DNA from: Colias croceus
Lineage: Eukaryota > Arthropoda > Insecta > Lepidoptera > Pieridae
Direction of reading: 5' to 3'
NCBI RefSeq assembly: GCF_905220415.1
Contig: NC_059555.1
Location: forward strand, 8,300,001-8,364,000
Length of the DNA: 64,000 bases
Positions 10,486 to 21,322 of this stretch are shown here, one piece after another. The notes under the pieces are model-generated. The model saw only the letters and a list, made by a program, of their open reading frames with translations, made no database searches and was not told the origin of the DNA. The position numbers were made by a program, and so were the translations under genes. Position 1 is the first letter of the stretch, and every line of letters begins with the position of its first letter.

Positions 10486-10672
10486 ATACTAATATTATAA
10501 ATGCGAAAGTAACTCTGTCTGTCTGTCTGTTACTCAATCACGCCTAAACTACTGAACCAATTTGCATGAAATTTGTAATGGAGATATGTATTTTGATACC
10601 CGAGAAAGGACATAGGCTACTTTTTATTGCGAAATATGTATCACGGGCGAAGCCGGGGCGGACCGCTAGTTT
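10486..10672 (+). mobile_element. Helitron-like (lep1-type) element
   Basis: Starts ATACTAATATTATAAATGCG, has the GTAACTCTGTCTGTCTGTCT run, and ends in the GGCGGACCGCTAG|T version of the 3' terminus. A nearly identical 5' part is at 37434. Confidence 0.7.
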
Positions 10673-10869
10673 TAATATAAATTAATTATCTATTAAGAAA
10701 GTCCCACGTCTTTACTTTTTACTATTCCACAACATTTACACGTGATAGTCGTAAATCTCTATGAATTATTTTTCTCTCACGTATTTTATTAAATCTTCGA
10801 CCTTGCCAGGCATCTCTTGACCTATATTTATCCATAGGTTATTAGTAAAACTATGAAATATTACATAAT

Positions 10870-11062
10870 AGCTTTCCGCCCGCAGCTTAGGAAAACCCGC
10901 ATAGTCTCCGCACCCGTGGAATTTCCAAAATGAAAACTCACATCTTCTTTCTCGGCTCTCAAACTATCTCTGCACCAAATTTCATCTAAATCGGTTCAGT
11001 GTTTGAGGCGTGAAGAAGAGACAAATAGACAGTTACATTTTGCATTTATAATATTAGCCAGG
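10870..11062 (-). mobile_element. Helitron-like element, reverse strand
   Basis: AGCTTTCCGCCCGCAGCTTA at its left edge is the reverse complement of the usual 3' end. It runs to TTATAATATTAGCC at about 11062. Diverged. Confidence 0.55.
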
Positions 11063-11431
11063 AAATAGGAACTATTAATTTGTAATGCGCAGACGCATAC
11101 ATTGAAGCACATGCGCTGATCTAGATTCTAGATAAATGACACATGAAAGTAATTCGTTTTCTACGAGAGTGAAATCTAGGCTTATAACAATGACATTGCT
11201 TAGTACTGCGATTTTTAATCTGTACTACCTATATTGTACAATAAATCGGATTATAAGTAGGTAATAACTAATAAGTTATGGGCTCAAGAGCTTAAGACCG
11301 GAAAATAAAATTTCAATAATTAGCTATATATTTTCAACCACATGAAAAGATAAGGAAGTATAACATTTGAAGATAGGAATATACATAGTCATGAATCTGG
11401 ACCAAATAATACAAGTCGTGTATAACTAGTT

Positions 11432-11467
11432 AGTTTTATTATGCGGAACGTTTCGCATAATAAAACT
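11432..11467. repeat. Short perfect palindrome
   Basis: 14-bp arms AGTTTTATTATGCG and CGCATAATAAAACT around GAACGTTT. Confidence 0.6.
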
Positions 11468-11760
11468 GACTTTAATAGGAATTGAATATATTATGTATGA
11501 CGTTTATAGCCTTGAGTTTTAGACAATAATTAAATTGTATTATTGTTTGAGGAAAGAAATATTTGTTGTTATACATTTGTTTTATATTCAGTCTGGAATG
11601 AAAATTGACATAAAATTAAGAGCCGTAAATTTAGTGATAATTTTAGCGTAACCTGTCCCTACCTGTGATGTCTTGAAGCAATATTATTCCCACTGTGGAA
11701 AAATTACAGCGACGATCGTCTAGCGCCATCACTTTCCCACACTGGAAATAATACCGCTAG

Positions 11761-11808
11761 TTATAAGATATCATGCTAACCTCAGGAAGGTTAGCATGAT
11801 GTCTTATA
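11761..11808. repeat. Hairpin with ~21-bp arms
   Basis: TTATAAGATATCATGCTAAC... at 11761-11782 pairs with 11788-11808 with one mismatch and a short CAGGA loop. Confidence 0.55.
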
Positions 11809-11874
11809 GCCATGTACAGAGGTCCAAAAACGGCTTGTTTTCAGTTTTAGTTATTCCTTAATTGAAATGAAACT

Positions 11875-12062
11875 AAGGCCGGCTACTCACCTACCTGCCG
11901 CAGGGGCAATATTGGAATTGCACCCTTAATTGGCTCCCTAATTGTGATGTGCATAGACAAGCAGGGGCAATTTAGAAAACGCTGAAATTGCTCCAACCGC
12001 CGGCCGTGCAACCGAGATTCTACTAAAATTGCCCCTGCAGCTGCGGCAGGTACGTGAGAATC
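11875..12062. mobile_element. GC-rich inverted-repeat MITE
   Basis: Ends carry ACTCACCTACCTGCCGCAGG followed by GGCAATATT, matched in reverse by AATTGCCCCTGCAGCTGCGG then CAGGTACGTGAG. The middle repeats AGGGGCAATTT and CCGGCCG. GC content is well above the surroundings. Target duplication unclear. Confidence 0.55.
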
Positions 12063-12430
12063 GATATTTCATAAGATTAATGTAATATTGTTATGAGTGA
12101 CGTCACAAGTCGTTAGCCTCTCCAAACAGATGACATTAGATCATCGAATTCATTGCTAAATGTTATTGGTTACTAACCGCTCGGAGTAATAATAGCTACA
12201 TAAAATATGTGTTAAAAATTAAAATAGACATGGAAACAATCGGAATGTATCATTAAAATAGGTAAAGAATTATCAAAATCGGTCTAGCAGTTTTTGAGAT
12301 TCCATCAGAATTTTTTTTATAAGTTTGTTACCTAATATAATATACTATAGACTAGATAATAATGCAATTTATGAAATCATTAAGGTTTTAGTACAATATT
12401 TGTCTCTTCTTGAAATATCTAGATAAGAAG

Positions 12431-12865
12431 ATCCCACCAAAAACATTTTCATGTAAAATGTTGCCAAGACGAGCCCATATGACTCGCACTGTCAAAAAGT
12501 TATCAGATCTCATGTAGAGCCAAGCTTCTAACACTACACGCCCTAACTCTACAAGGCCTCACTTCACAAACTCTACACCTTAGTCAAAATATGTGGCTTG
12601 GCCATTTCGCTACATTCACATCGGCGTAAGGTGAAAAATTAATTCACTTATCATAACTTTTGTGTTATACAATAGTTCTTGTAGTAACGAACGGCCAAGC
12701 CACATATTTTGACTAAGGTGTAGAGTTTGTGAAGTTAGGCCTTGTAGAGTTAGGGCGTGTAGTATTAGAAGCTTGGCTCTACATGAGATCTGATAACTTT
12801 TTGACAGTGCGAGTCATATGGGCTCGTCTTGGCAACATTTTACATGAAAATGTTTTTGGTGGGAT
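12431..12865. mobile_element. Foldback element with 173-bp arms
   Basis: Arms 12431-12603 and 12693-12865 are near-perfect reverse complements (termini ATCCCACCAAAAACATTTTC and its complement; inner ends TGGCTTGGCC / GGCCAAGCCA) with only a few mismatches around an 89-bp spacer. No coding potential. Outer ends resemble those at 40658 and 42970. Confidence 0.85.
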
Positions 12866-12947
12866 TTCATTTCTTTTTGTAAGTTGTTTGTAACAAAATT
12901 TTATATGTCGATTAAACTTTTAATTTTTTTTTTAAAAACATATATAT

Positions 12948-12955
12948 ATCTAGGG
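12948..12955. repeat. Left 8-bp target duplication of the hAT element
   Basis: ATCTAGGG, identical to 15437-15444 and fitting the nnnTAnnn pattern reported for Buster-type hAT elements. Confidence 0.92.
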
Positions 12956-15436
12956 CAGGGTTTCTCAAACTTTCAGCTCTACGAACCCCTGTTAAAATTT
13001 CAAGGTAACAGCGAACCCCAAACACCCCCCCCCCCCCTCCCCCCAAGGAAAATAGTAAAATTGACTGTTAAAAGAAAATAAGGTTTTTATTTGAATAAAA
13101 GGTAACATATTTATAAAGTGCCAAAAGAAATATCTTTTTAATTTTAATGTGATGGGTGTGCTTGTTTGCTGTCGCAAATGGATTCAATTTTTGGAGTAAT
13201 TTTGGACAATTTTAACCTTAATTCTGACTCGGTATCAAGTCGATTTCTGTACTTAGTTTTTATCATAACCAGGTGTGAAAATCCACTCTCACATAAGTAT
13301 GTTGTAGGAAAGGGTAAAAGGAAATTCACCGCTTTGCGTGAGAGTTCGGAATACTCTGCCTGTCTAGCTGCCCAAAAATCTATCAAAGACATCCTTTTTA
13401 AATCAGCTTGAAGAGTTTCATCGACGGACATTTCTAATAATGACTCCTGTTGTTTAATACTCAAACTAGTAATTATGCTCTCGTTCGTGACCGCAAACGG
13501 GTTACGAATCCAGCCATCTTTAGCATTATCAATATCAGGAAAATACCTTCTCATTTCGTCGCAGAGCTGAGAAAGATGCAGAACAATTTCAGCCTTTATG
13601 TTGGAATCCACGGATAAGGCGTTCGTCGTGATAAATTCATACAAAAGAGGAAAACATTCAAAGATATTTGATTTTAAGCAGGTTTTCCAAAATTCCATTT
13701 TTTTTATAAGTGCGTTTATTTTGTCCTGCACAGTGAATACGCTGCAGGTAGAACCTTGCATCGAAGCATTCGTTTCATTGAGACAAGAAAAAATGTCAGC
13801 TAAATATGTTACTCTTTTAAGCCAGGTTTCATCTTCAAATCGGCATTTAAGGATGAAGTCACTGTCTTTCAAAAATATATAGATTTCGTGACGAAGTTCA
13901 ACAAACCGAGCTAATATCCTGCCTTTTGATAGCCAGCGAACTTCACAGTGTAGCAGTAATGAAACATGTTCACTACCCATGTCTCGGCATAATAATGCGA
14001 AAAGTCTTGAGTTTAGCGGACGCGCTTTTATGTAATTTATTATTTTTACGACCTCTGAAAGTGCTGTTTTTAAATCATCAGGCATTTTCTTGCTCGCCAA
14101 TGCTTCTCTGTGTAACGCACAATGCATACTTTTTACCTCAGGAGCGAGATTTTTAATCCTGGCTATTAGTCCAGATATCCTTCCTGTCATGGCCTTTGCG
14201 CCGTCAGTGGATATGCCAATGCACTTTGTCCAATCAATGCCATGTTTTTCAATAAAATCATTAATAGTTTTAAAAATATCTTCTCCTTTCGTCGTAGACT
14301 CCAAGGTCTTACAGAATAAAAAATCTTCTTCAGATACATTTTTATACACATATCTAACAAACCCAAGTAAATTCGGTAATCCACTAATATCTGTTGATTC
14401 ATCAACTTGAATCGCGTAATAATTATTTTGTAATCGTTGTGCGAGTTGATTTTCAACATCGTGGGCCATTTCGTGAATGCGACGTGCAATTGTATCATTT
14501 GAAAGTGGTATTTTATCCAGCAATTTCGAAAATTTGTCACCCAATACACAACTGACCATATCTTTAGCAGCTGGTAAAATCAACTCTTCAGCAATATTGT
14601 ATGGCTTGCCGGTCTTTGCAATTTTATATGCCACAAGGAAAGACGCACGTAAATATTCAGAGTTAGTAGCCAAGACAGTTTTCATAGTTTTTTTCGTAGA
14701 AGCCAACGCTTTTTTTTTTCGAACAAAAAAATCTATAGGTTTGTCTACGTACTGCGGATGTTTTGTTTCCAAATGTCTTCGCAGCAATGAAGGCTTCATC
14801 GAGCTATTTGCGAGAACTTCTGAACATATTACACACTGTGGCTCTGGGAACTGAGATTCTTCTTTGCACGTAAATCCAATTTTCAGATAATCTTCGTCAT
14901 ATTTCCTTTTTTTTACCGATGGTATTATTGCTTTTTCTTGTTCTCTCGATTTCGTAGAATTTTCGTTTAAAACTGAACTTTCAGCAGAAGTAGACGCAAT
15001 TTGAGTAAATTTACTTTGTACAGGTTGCGAACTGGATGTATTACTTGGACATTTTCTGCGTAGTGATCCCGTTTTTAACCACTCATTCATTTTTAAAACT
15101 ACCTAGCCGTTCGAAGCTATTGAAAATATTTTGTTTTTATTTTACTGTCAACCAAAACGCGCTTACAATGATCACACATTAAAGTAAAACAAATGAACTA
15201 AACACTTAGCGCGGACTACGCATAACGTACCGGGCAGTGGGAACGGCGGGGGCCGGTGGGGGTAGCGTGGCGTGCGAGCGCGGAGCGAGCGACGAATTCA
15301 GTCGCGCGCGCGCCACTATACGTGCCGTGCGCGCCAGCCAGTTATCAAGCCGCCATTACGTAAATCTTGTCGCGAACCCCCTGCCGTCGAATGGCGAACC
15401 CCTAGGGGTTCGCGTACCCCACTTTGAGGAACCCTG
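12956..15436 (-). mobile_element. Complete hAT (Buster-type) transposon
   Basis: A 2481-bp element with terminal inverted repeats CAGGGTTTCTCAAACTTTC (left) and CAGGGTTCCTCAAAGTGGG (right, reverse strand), flanked by an exact 8-bp duplication ATCTAGGG. It contains one uninterrupted transposase frame on the - strand. Left subterminal region has a C12+ run at about 13025; the right end is GC-rich (15220-15400). The Buster assignment rests on TSD pattern and BED-type transposase. Confidence 0.93.
13144..15090 (-). CDS. hAT transposase with BED zinc finger (ZBED5/SCAND3-like)
   Basis: A 648-residue open frame with no internal stop, filling the hAT element. In order: a basic, Ser/Thr-rich N terminus with KKRK at 60-63; a BED-type zinc finger (C86, C89, H106, H111); first catalytic Asp in QVDESTD (D230); second in GISTDGA (D296); the CxxH pair C324/H327; an RW motif at 385-386 (CEVRW); and a C-terminal hATC dimerisation region with FPTTYLCESGFSHL near residue 590. 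Length and motif order match Buster-type transposases, the group that gave rise to vertebrate ZBED5/ZBED8/SCAND3. It cuts and pastes DNA in the nucleus. Start is the first Met after the upstream terminal region. The intact frame and exact TSD suggest a young, possibly active copy; activity itself is not shown. Confidence 0.92.
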   Translation of the reverse strand: MNEWLKTGSLRRKCPSNTSSSQPVQSKFTQIASTSAESSVLNENSTKSREQEKAIIPSVKKRKYDEDYLKIGFTCKEESQFPEPQCVICSEVLANSSMKPSLLRRHLETKHPQYVDKPIDFFVRKKKALASTKKTMKTVLATNSEYLRASFLVAYKIAKTGKPYNIAEELILPAAKDMVSCVLGDKFSKLLDKIPLSNDTIARRIHEMAHDVENQLAQRLQNNYYAIQVDESTDISGLPNLLGFVRYVYKNVSEEDFLFCKTLESTTKGEDIFKTINDFIEKHGIDWTKCIGISTDGAKAMTGRISGLIARIKNLAPEVKSMHCALHREALASKKMPDDLKTALSEVVKIINYIKARPLNSRLFALLCRDMGSEHVSLLLHCEVRWLSKGRILARFVELRHEIYIFLKDSDFILKCRFEDETWLKRVTYLADIFSCLNETNASMQGSTCSVFTVQDKINALIKKMEFWKTCLKSNIFECFPLLYEFITTNALSVDSNIKAEIVLHLSQLCDEMRRYFPDIDNAKDGWIRNPFAVTNESIITSLSIKQQESLLEMSVDETLQADLKRMSLIDFWAARQAEYSELSRKAVNFLLPFPTTYLCESGFSHLVMIKTKYRNRLDTESELRLKLSKITPKIESICDSKQAHPSH

Positions 15437-15444
15437 ATCTAGGG
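15437..15444. repeat. Right 8-bp target duplication of the hAT element
   Basis: ATCTAGGG, immediately after the terminal CCCTG. Confidence 0.92.
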
Positions 15445-16369
15445 GAACCAAGTTTTAGATTATTAGATTAGACCTCTAGCGTCATCAAAATTTAATTTAA
15501 AATTACAGGTCTCATACAATCTCCCATCCCCTAGTTTAAGGGGATGGGGGAGGAAAGTTACAAGTTTTATAATTTTTTTGTTGTTTGTGTGCTAATACTA
15601 GCTTACATACAAAATTTCAGCTTTCTAGGACATTAGGAAATACCATAAGAATTTTGATGATCATCAGTGAGTCAGTGACGAAATTAGCGTTTTTTAGATA
15701 TAAATAAAATCTGAAGTATAAAAGCTAATGTTATTAAAACTTATTAAGTTCAATAAGTCCGCTATTGACAATATATCCCGAAAATTTTGTTGATCTAGCA
15801 TAATCCAAACCCAAGTTATGAGGGTTCAAAAAAACGTCGAAGCGCTTCGAGAAAAGGTAGGTAGTGCCCGTCGCTTGTTCGCTTGGCTCGTCTTGGCGGG
15901 GGCACTACCGTGCCCCCAGATATGAAATAAATATTAAGATTTAAGATGAAATAAGCGTTATTTTACTGTTAGAAAAGATAGCAATCGAAAATAATAAGCA
16001 CAATATAAATCTAGGTGCATATTTAATTATTATATTATATTATTCGCGGAACTTGCTTGAACTACATATTTCCTCATAAATGTATTAGGTACATGAATAT
16101 CGTTTAGTTTAATGTTTTTATATAGTGAAAAAAAATATTAATAGTATGAGATGTGCAGAGACAGGCCATTTTCGGATGGATTATTTTTAATACTGTAAAG
16201 ATCGCTGATATTACATAAATATATTTTTAACTAAGATTTTTATTCATTAATTTCTGAAATAGTTAACTAATTGCAAGGACATGTAAATAACAAAGATAGT
16301 GTCTTTTAAAAAAATAGGTTTTTATAAAAAGTCCTAGTGAAATTTCAATGGTTTGAAAAATATTTCTCA
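15445..16369. other. No gene; one GC-rich hairpin
   Basis: AT-rich except 15860-15909, where GGTAGTGCCCG and CGGGGGCACTACC can pair around a ~26-base loop containing TTGTTCGCTTGGC. No coding region recognised. Confidence 0.45.
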
Positions 16370-17030
16370 TTAAGGACGCTATAACGTATTTTTACAAAAA
16401 CACGCTGTTTTTCGGTACCATTTTAACTTAAAGCAATTACACGTGAGAACATAGTAATATCTTAATTTAAAGATAATATATTCAGCTCTACGTTCATCTT
16501 ATAAAAATTGTACGACGTCATACAAAATTGTCGCTGAAATACGTTTTTTCCATCACAATAAACGCATAAAATGCAAAAAAATGGGGTCTAAACCGGTACC
16601 ATTTTAGGAAAATTAAGAGCCTAATCTATCTTCTTAACTATATCTTATTGAGGGATATATAGTCCTTTATATATGGTGTAATTTTTATGAATCTAAATCA
16701 AAATTTTATTTCAATAATGAGCTAAATTAAAAATACTTGTCGATTTCTTCATACATTTTGTTCTCGCGGTTCGTCAGACCGCGCTCAGAAGCGCTCTTGG
16801 AAGGACGGGTGTATCGCTCCTCGTGCCAAAAATAAAAACGAAATAAAAAAGATTATTGTGCGTGCACTGTCTTTTTCGTGATTTGAAATATTTGATACTT
16901 TATATGAGTAAAGTTCTGTATAAGTTTCATATTCCAATTATTTGTAATTTAAAATTATGTTTTTAAAATTACCTTGCCTGAGATCCTCTTTTTTATGGGT
17001 TGTTGAATAGATTGGTGGGGTAAAACAATT

Positions 17031-17545
17031 CAAGATGGCGTCGACGAAAATTTGGCTTTTTTTCGTGATGGGTGTCATTTTCATGGTTTTTGGGGTAGCT
17101 ATTACCGAATATGAGGTCAAAACTGAAATCCAAGATGGCGCCGACGAAAATTTTACATCTTTTCGTCATAGGTGTCATTTTCATGGTTTTTGGGGTAGCT
17201 ATTAACGAATATGAGGTCAAAACTATAATCCAAGATGGCGCCGACAAAAATTTTACATCTTTTCGTCATGGGTGTCATTTTCATGGTTTTTGGGGTAGCT
17301 ATTAACCAATTTGAAGTCAAAACTAAAATCCAAGATGGCGCCGACGAAAAATTTGACATATTTTCATCATGGGTGTCATTTTCATGGTTTTTGGGATAGC
17401 TATTAACGAATATGAGGTCAAAACTATAATCCAAGATGGCGCTGACGAAAATTTGACATTTTTCGTGATGGGTGTCATTTTCATGGTTTTTGGGGTAGCT
17501 ATTAACGAATATGAGGTCAAAACTAAAATCCAAGATGGTCGTCGA
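17031..17545 (+). repeat. 100-bp minisatellite array A of TTAA element copy 1 (about 5 units)
   Basis: Units begin at the motif CAAGATGGCG at about 17031, 17131, 17231, 17331, 17432 and 17532, with the text GGTGTCATTTTCATGGTTTT and GGGGTAGCTATTAACGAATA between. The open frames here are shadows of the repeat: period 100 shifts frame each unit. Confidence 0.9.
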
Positions 17546-17959
17546 ATTTCAAGATGGCGTCATGGTAATACTGTCGCGTTATGGAGCAAGGCGGCGATTT
17601 TGGTATCTATGAATCTCGCCCAAGAAGTTTCACTCCTGACACGTTTTCTCGGCACACACGTTCTTTTTTATTTTATTCTCTTTGTTTAAATGTTTTAGAT
17701 AAACTTTTTTTTAAATAAAGTTTAGCGAATATATTTAAAGAATATATTTAAAGTTAATAATATCTGTCAGAATATTAACATTATTGCCACAGAGTTGCGT
17801 TTTATATTAAATTTCTAAATATGCATTTCAATGTTCTTCAAAATTGTTTTTTTTAAGACTTTCTACAAAACTGTGGTTGTTAACGTTTTTGTTATTTTAT
17901 TTAAGTTTACTTTAAAGGAGTAAGAAAAATATACCTAATTATCGACGGTTACATTGGGG
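17546..17959. other. Central spacer of TTAA element copy 1
   Basis: Holds a stretch related to the GAAGTGAAACTTC repeat (GTCATGGTAATACTGTCGCG, AAGTTTCACTCCTGACACG, CTCGGCACACACG), then AT-rich DNA. No gene. Confidence 0.6.
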
Positions 17960-18690
17960 ATTTGGTAATAGCTGTCTCAAAAACTTTGAAAATGACACCC
18001 ATGCCGAAAAGATGTAAAGTTTCGTCGACACCATCTTCGATTTTAGTTTTGACCTCATGTTGGTTAATAGCTACCCCAAAAACCATGAAAATGACACCAG
18101 TGTCGAAAAGATGTAAAATTTTCGTCGGCGCCATCTTGGATTTTAGTTTTGACCTCATATTGGTTAATAGATACCCCAATAACCATGAAAATGCGCCCAT
18201 GACGAAAATATGTAAAATTTTCGTCGGCGCCATCTTGGATTTTAGTTTTGACCTCATATTGGTTAATAGCTACCCCAATAACCATGAAAATGACATCCAT
18301 GAAGAAAATATATAAAATTTTTGTCGGCGCCATCTTGGATTTTAGTTTTGACCTCATATTCGTTAATAGTTACCCCAATAACCATAAAAATGACACCCAT
18401 GAAGAAAATATATAAAATTTTTGTCGGCGCCATCTTGGATTTTAGTTTTGACCTCATATTGGTTAATAGCTACCCCAAAAACCATGAAAATGACACCCGT
18501 GACGAAATGATGTCAAATTGTCGTCGGCGCCATTTTGGATTTTAGATTTGACCTCATATTGATTAATAGCGACTCCAACTCCTTGAAAATGACACCCATG
18601 ACGAAAAGATTTCAAATTTTCGTCGGCGCCATCTTGGATTTTAGTTTTGACCTCATATTGGTTAATAGCTACCCCAAAAACCACCCACAT
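17960..18690 (-). repeat. 100-bp minisatellite array B of TTAA element copy 1 (about 7 units), opposite orientation
   Basis: Same unit family as array A but reverse complemented (GGCGCCATCTTGGATTTTAG), with GCCATCTTGG cores at about 18027, 18131, 18231, 18331, 18430, 18531 and 18630. Units differ from each other by several percent. Confidence 0.9.
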
Positions 18691-19226
18691 TTGCAAATGT
18701 GTTTGCTACTTAGGAAAAGTTCAGATTTAAAGATATAGGTAATGTGAATGTGTGGTAACGAATTTAATTTATTTCATTCCGACTGTTTCTCGAAATAACA
18801 TACATTTACTAAGAATTGCATACAATGCCGGGTTTAATATATTGCCGGTAACATAATATTATGTATGATAATAATTCTTAAAAAAGTATTTTATACATTT
18901 CTTAAAAAGCTTCGATATTGTATACAATAATACAATTCATATTCAAATTGTTGTAAAATAGTCACACTTTTTTAAGTTGGTTGAATACACTAAAATACTT
19001 ATAAGGATCGTACCTACTAATAATAGTAACAAAATGAATTTTTAAAGTTCCCAGTAATCTTCTGGAATCAATTTCAATAAAAAAATAATAATATCAAGTA
19101 TGAAGATGGTCTATAAAATGGAATGCGCTATGTTTACGTCTTACGTGAGCGTGATGTTCCCGCGAACCACGTGGCGACGTTAGATACCTAAATTTGAGTA
19201 ACGCAGATTTGTGACAGCGTCCTTAA

Positions 19227-19689
19227 TCTGATGTTGATTTTTATTGTATTTGAAAATATTTAAGAGTTGCTAAGTTAAATCAAGATAACGCGTTTATAAG
19301 TTATCAGCTAGTTTTATGTCTTCAATAAAAAATAACTTTTGAATAATTTTCCATACAAAGACCAAGTTACATAATTAGGTACCTACTTACTATTAAAATG
19401 GCTATAAAAGTAGTAGATTAAATCATAGCTGGATATTACAGTCTGTATCTTTATTATTATTAACTTTTCACACAAATAAAAAGTAATTAGATACCTACCT
19501 ACCTACTGTGTCACATAATCACATTGTGTTAAATTTCTCGTAAAATTTTACTTTTATCGCTATGCGCTAAAGCTAAATTTGCATAATTAAGTAACAAAGT
19601 AGGTATTTCTGTTTTACAATAGGTAATAGATAAATAGGTACTTACCTGACGCAAAGTGGCAAAAGTATTTGTCAAATTTAATATATTCG
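19227..19689. other. No gene seen
   Basis: AT-rich spacer. Several TAGGTACCTAC-like runs, common in this genome. Confidence 0.4.
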
Positions 19690-19875
19690 TCCCACAATCT
19701 TATACGTATATATATAAAAATGAATCGCAAAATGTGTTGGTAAGCGCATAACTCGAGAACGGCTGAACCGATTTCGATATTTCTTTTCTTATTATATTCC
19801 TTGAAGTACGAGGATGGATCTTATGTAGAGAAAACGTAAACATGTACCACGGGCGAAGCCGGGGCGGACCGCTAG
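19690..19875 (+). mobile_element. Helitron-like short element (GGCGGACCGCTAG type)
   Basis: Starts ATATATAAAAATGAATCGCA, has GCGCATAACTCGAGAACGGC and CCTTGAAGTACGAGGATGG, and ends GGGGCGGACCGCTAG|T. Near-identical copies are at 21179, 25820, 25993, and on the - strand at 37919, 56173 and 56582. Confidence 0.75.
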
Positions 19876-20339
19876 TTTATAATATTATTGTAGGTTTGCA
19901 TCGAGGACGTCGTTATCAGCGTACCTATTTCACGTTATTTTAATACAAAAACTTTGTGGTCTGAATAATAATAAGCATATTTTGCTCGTATGCAAATTCT
20001 ATACGAATTGAATTGCTTGAATAAGTAGGTAGTTTTTTCATGATAATTATTTCATTCTTTACTTACTACGTAACTACCTACGTAGTAATGAATATGACTT
20101 TAAAATATTATATTCTTTAGTTCTTTACGCATTCACCTCCGCGTGAATAATTAAATTTAATATTTACTCCACGCCTGACTATCGACAGTTTTGTTTGCCT
20201 ATTTTAAATTTCATATTGTTAAACTCGAACACGCGGCTTCACATAAACATATGATTTACTATACCTAAGTACGAACCAAACTAAATAATTTACTAACCAA
20301 ACAGAGTTGAATTTCTGGTGTTCCAGTAATGTATGAATA

Positions 20340-20640
20340 TCACAACACAAAACTTTTCACTGAATGGCGGGAAAAAGTATGCACGCGCGTAATGTTACGC
20401 GCGCCACGGATGCGGACTGAAACTAAACTGACGTACGGAGTACGGAGTACGGACTGGCCCGTGGCCGACCGGAGTCCGGACACTTTTTTTTTTTAATCAG
20501 TGGGTTCCCGCGCTGGCAAAGGGAACGCGTTCTCGATTCTAAGGCACGTGTCACATTATTTGTTATCGTTAGCGATCTGTTTATGTTACTAAATACTTGG
20601 TAATTTCTTGACGATTTGAGGCACAAGAAGAACCTGTTTT
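20340..20640 (+). promoter_or_regulatory. CpG-rich promoter-like patch, likely PIG-S 5' region
   Basis: Base composition changes sharply: GAATGGCGGGAAAAAG, CACGCGCGTAATGTTACGCG (palindromic), three near-repeats of TACGGAGTACGGAG, and GGCCCGTGGCCGACCGGAGT. Such CpG-dense islands in AT-rich insect DNA often mark housekeeping gene starts. It lies just upstream of the proposed PIG-S first exon and no other gene start is near. Inference only. Confidence 0.4.
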
Positions 20641-20659
20641 ATGCACGTGATGGCGACAG
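20641..20659 (+). CDS. PIGS: Putative PIG-S exon 1 (start codon exon)
   Basis: ATG CAC GTG ATG GCG ACA G then GTTTGT as a weak but usable donor. It leaves one base, which joins the AA at 29368 to make GAA, so the phase fits exon 2. The encoded start would be MHVMATE-WSRMW or MATE-WSRMW. With this exon the ten recognised exons total 1563 bases, exactly 521 codons. The ~8.7-kb intron and weak donor make this a hypothesis, not a firm call. Confidence 0.35.
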
Positions 20660-21178
20660 GTTTGTGCGTTTATTATTATTTTTTGTTTTATTTCTTGCGA
20701 TTGGTGTCTATAGTCTATGTACGAAATGTCAATATTATTGTTTCGTGATCCGGGAGGATATTGTTATGTTCAAGTAATGTAAACTCCGAAATCTGCACAT
20801 TAAATAAGTAGGTACCTATGTTTATGAAGGTATGAAATATTAATACAGAACAAAATAGTGTTTAATTAATACATGAAGTTTTTGTTGAAACCAAATCATT
20901 TACACCGACTTTTATTATACATAATTATAAAGCACAAAGCCTCATACTTACGGTTCTTTCGCCTAATGTGATCGTACGATCAATCACGAAAAAAATCAAC
21001 CAATCACAATGGAAAGAGGATCTCACCCCATGCATTCAAAAAATTTTAACCAATAAGGCTTGTGTGCAATTCTGTATGGCATCTCTTTAGCAAATGTCTT
21101 AATTTTTAGCATTCACGGTGACATTTTCCTGTTGGTACATATTTATATGTTATACCATGTCTGTGTAATATGAAATAA
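20660..21178. other. No gene seen
   Basis: Presumed start of PIG-S intron 1. AT-rich, no recognised repeat. Confidence 0.4.
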
Positions 21179-21322
21179 AATACAAATGAATCGCAAAATG
21201 TGTTGGTAAGCGCATAACTCGAGAACGGCTGAACCGATTTCGATAATTCTTTTTTTATTATATCCCTTGAAGTAGGTAAAACGTAAACATGTACCACGGG
21301 CGAAGCCGGGGCGGACCGCTAG
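21179..21322 (+). mobile_element. Helitron-like short element
   Basis: AAATGAATCGCAAAATGTGT through CCGGGGCGGACCGCTAG|T, with a ~20-bp internal deletion relative to the 19690 copy (TTGAAGTA joins GGTAAAACG). Confidence 0.7.

Larger units (their letters stand above)
16374..19222 (-). mobile_element. TTAA-flanked element, copy 1, with two opposed minisatellites
   Basis: A 2849-bp element between TTAA at 16370-16373 and 19223-19226. Both ends read inward GGACGCT (GGACGCTATAACG left; GGACGCTGTCACAAATC on the reverse strand at the right). A reverse-oriented copy is at 51999-55157. It has no transposase frame. TTAA duplication is the hallmark of piggyBac-type transposition, but the short GGACGCT terminus is not a standard piggyBac end, so the family is open. 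Confidence 0.85.

Noticed and set aside
13166..14854. Several + strand frames opposite the transposase
   Set aside because: Antisense shadows of the hAT transposase gene.
16993..18738. Many 60-126 residue frames in the first minisatellite element (and again at 52688-54604)
   Set aside because: The 100-bp period is not a multiple of three, so the same DNA is read in all frames; there is no consistent protein.
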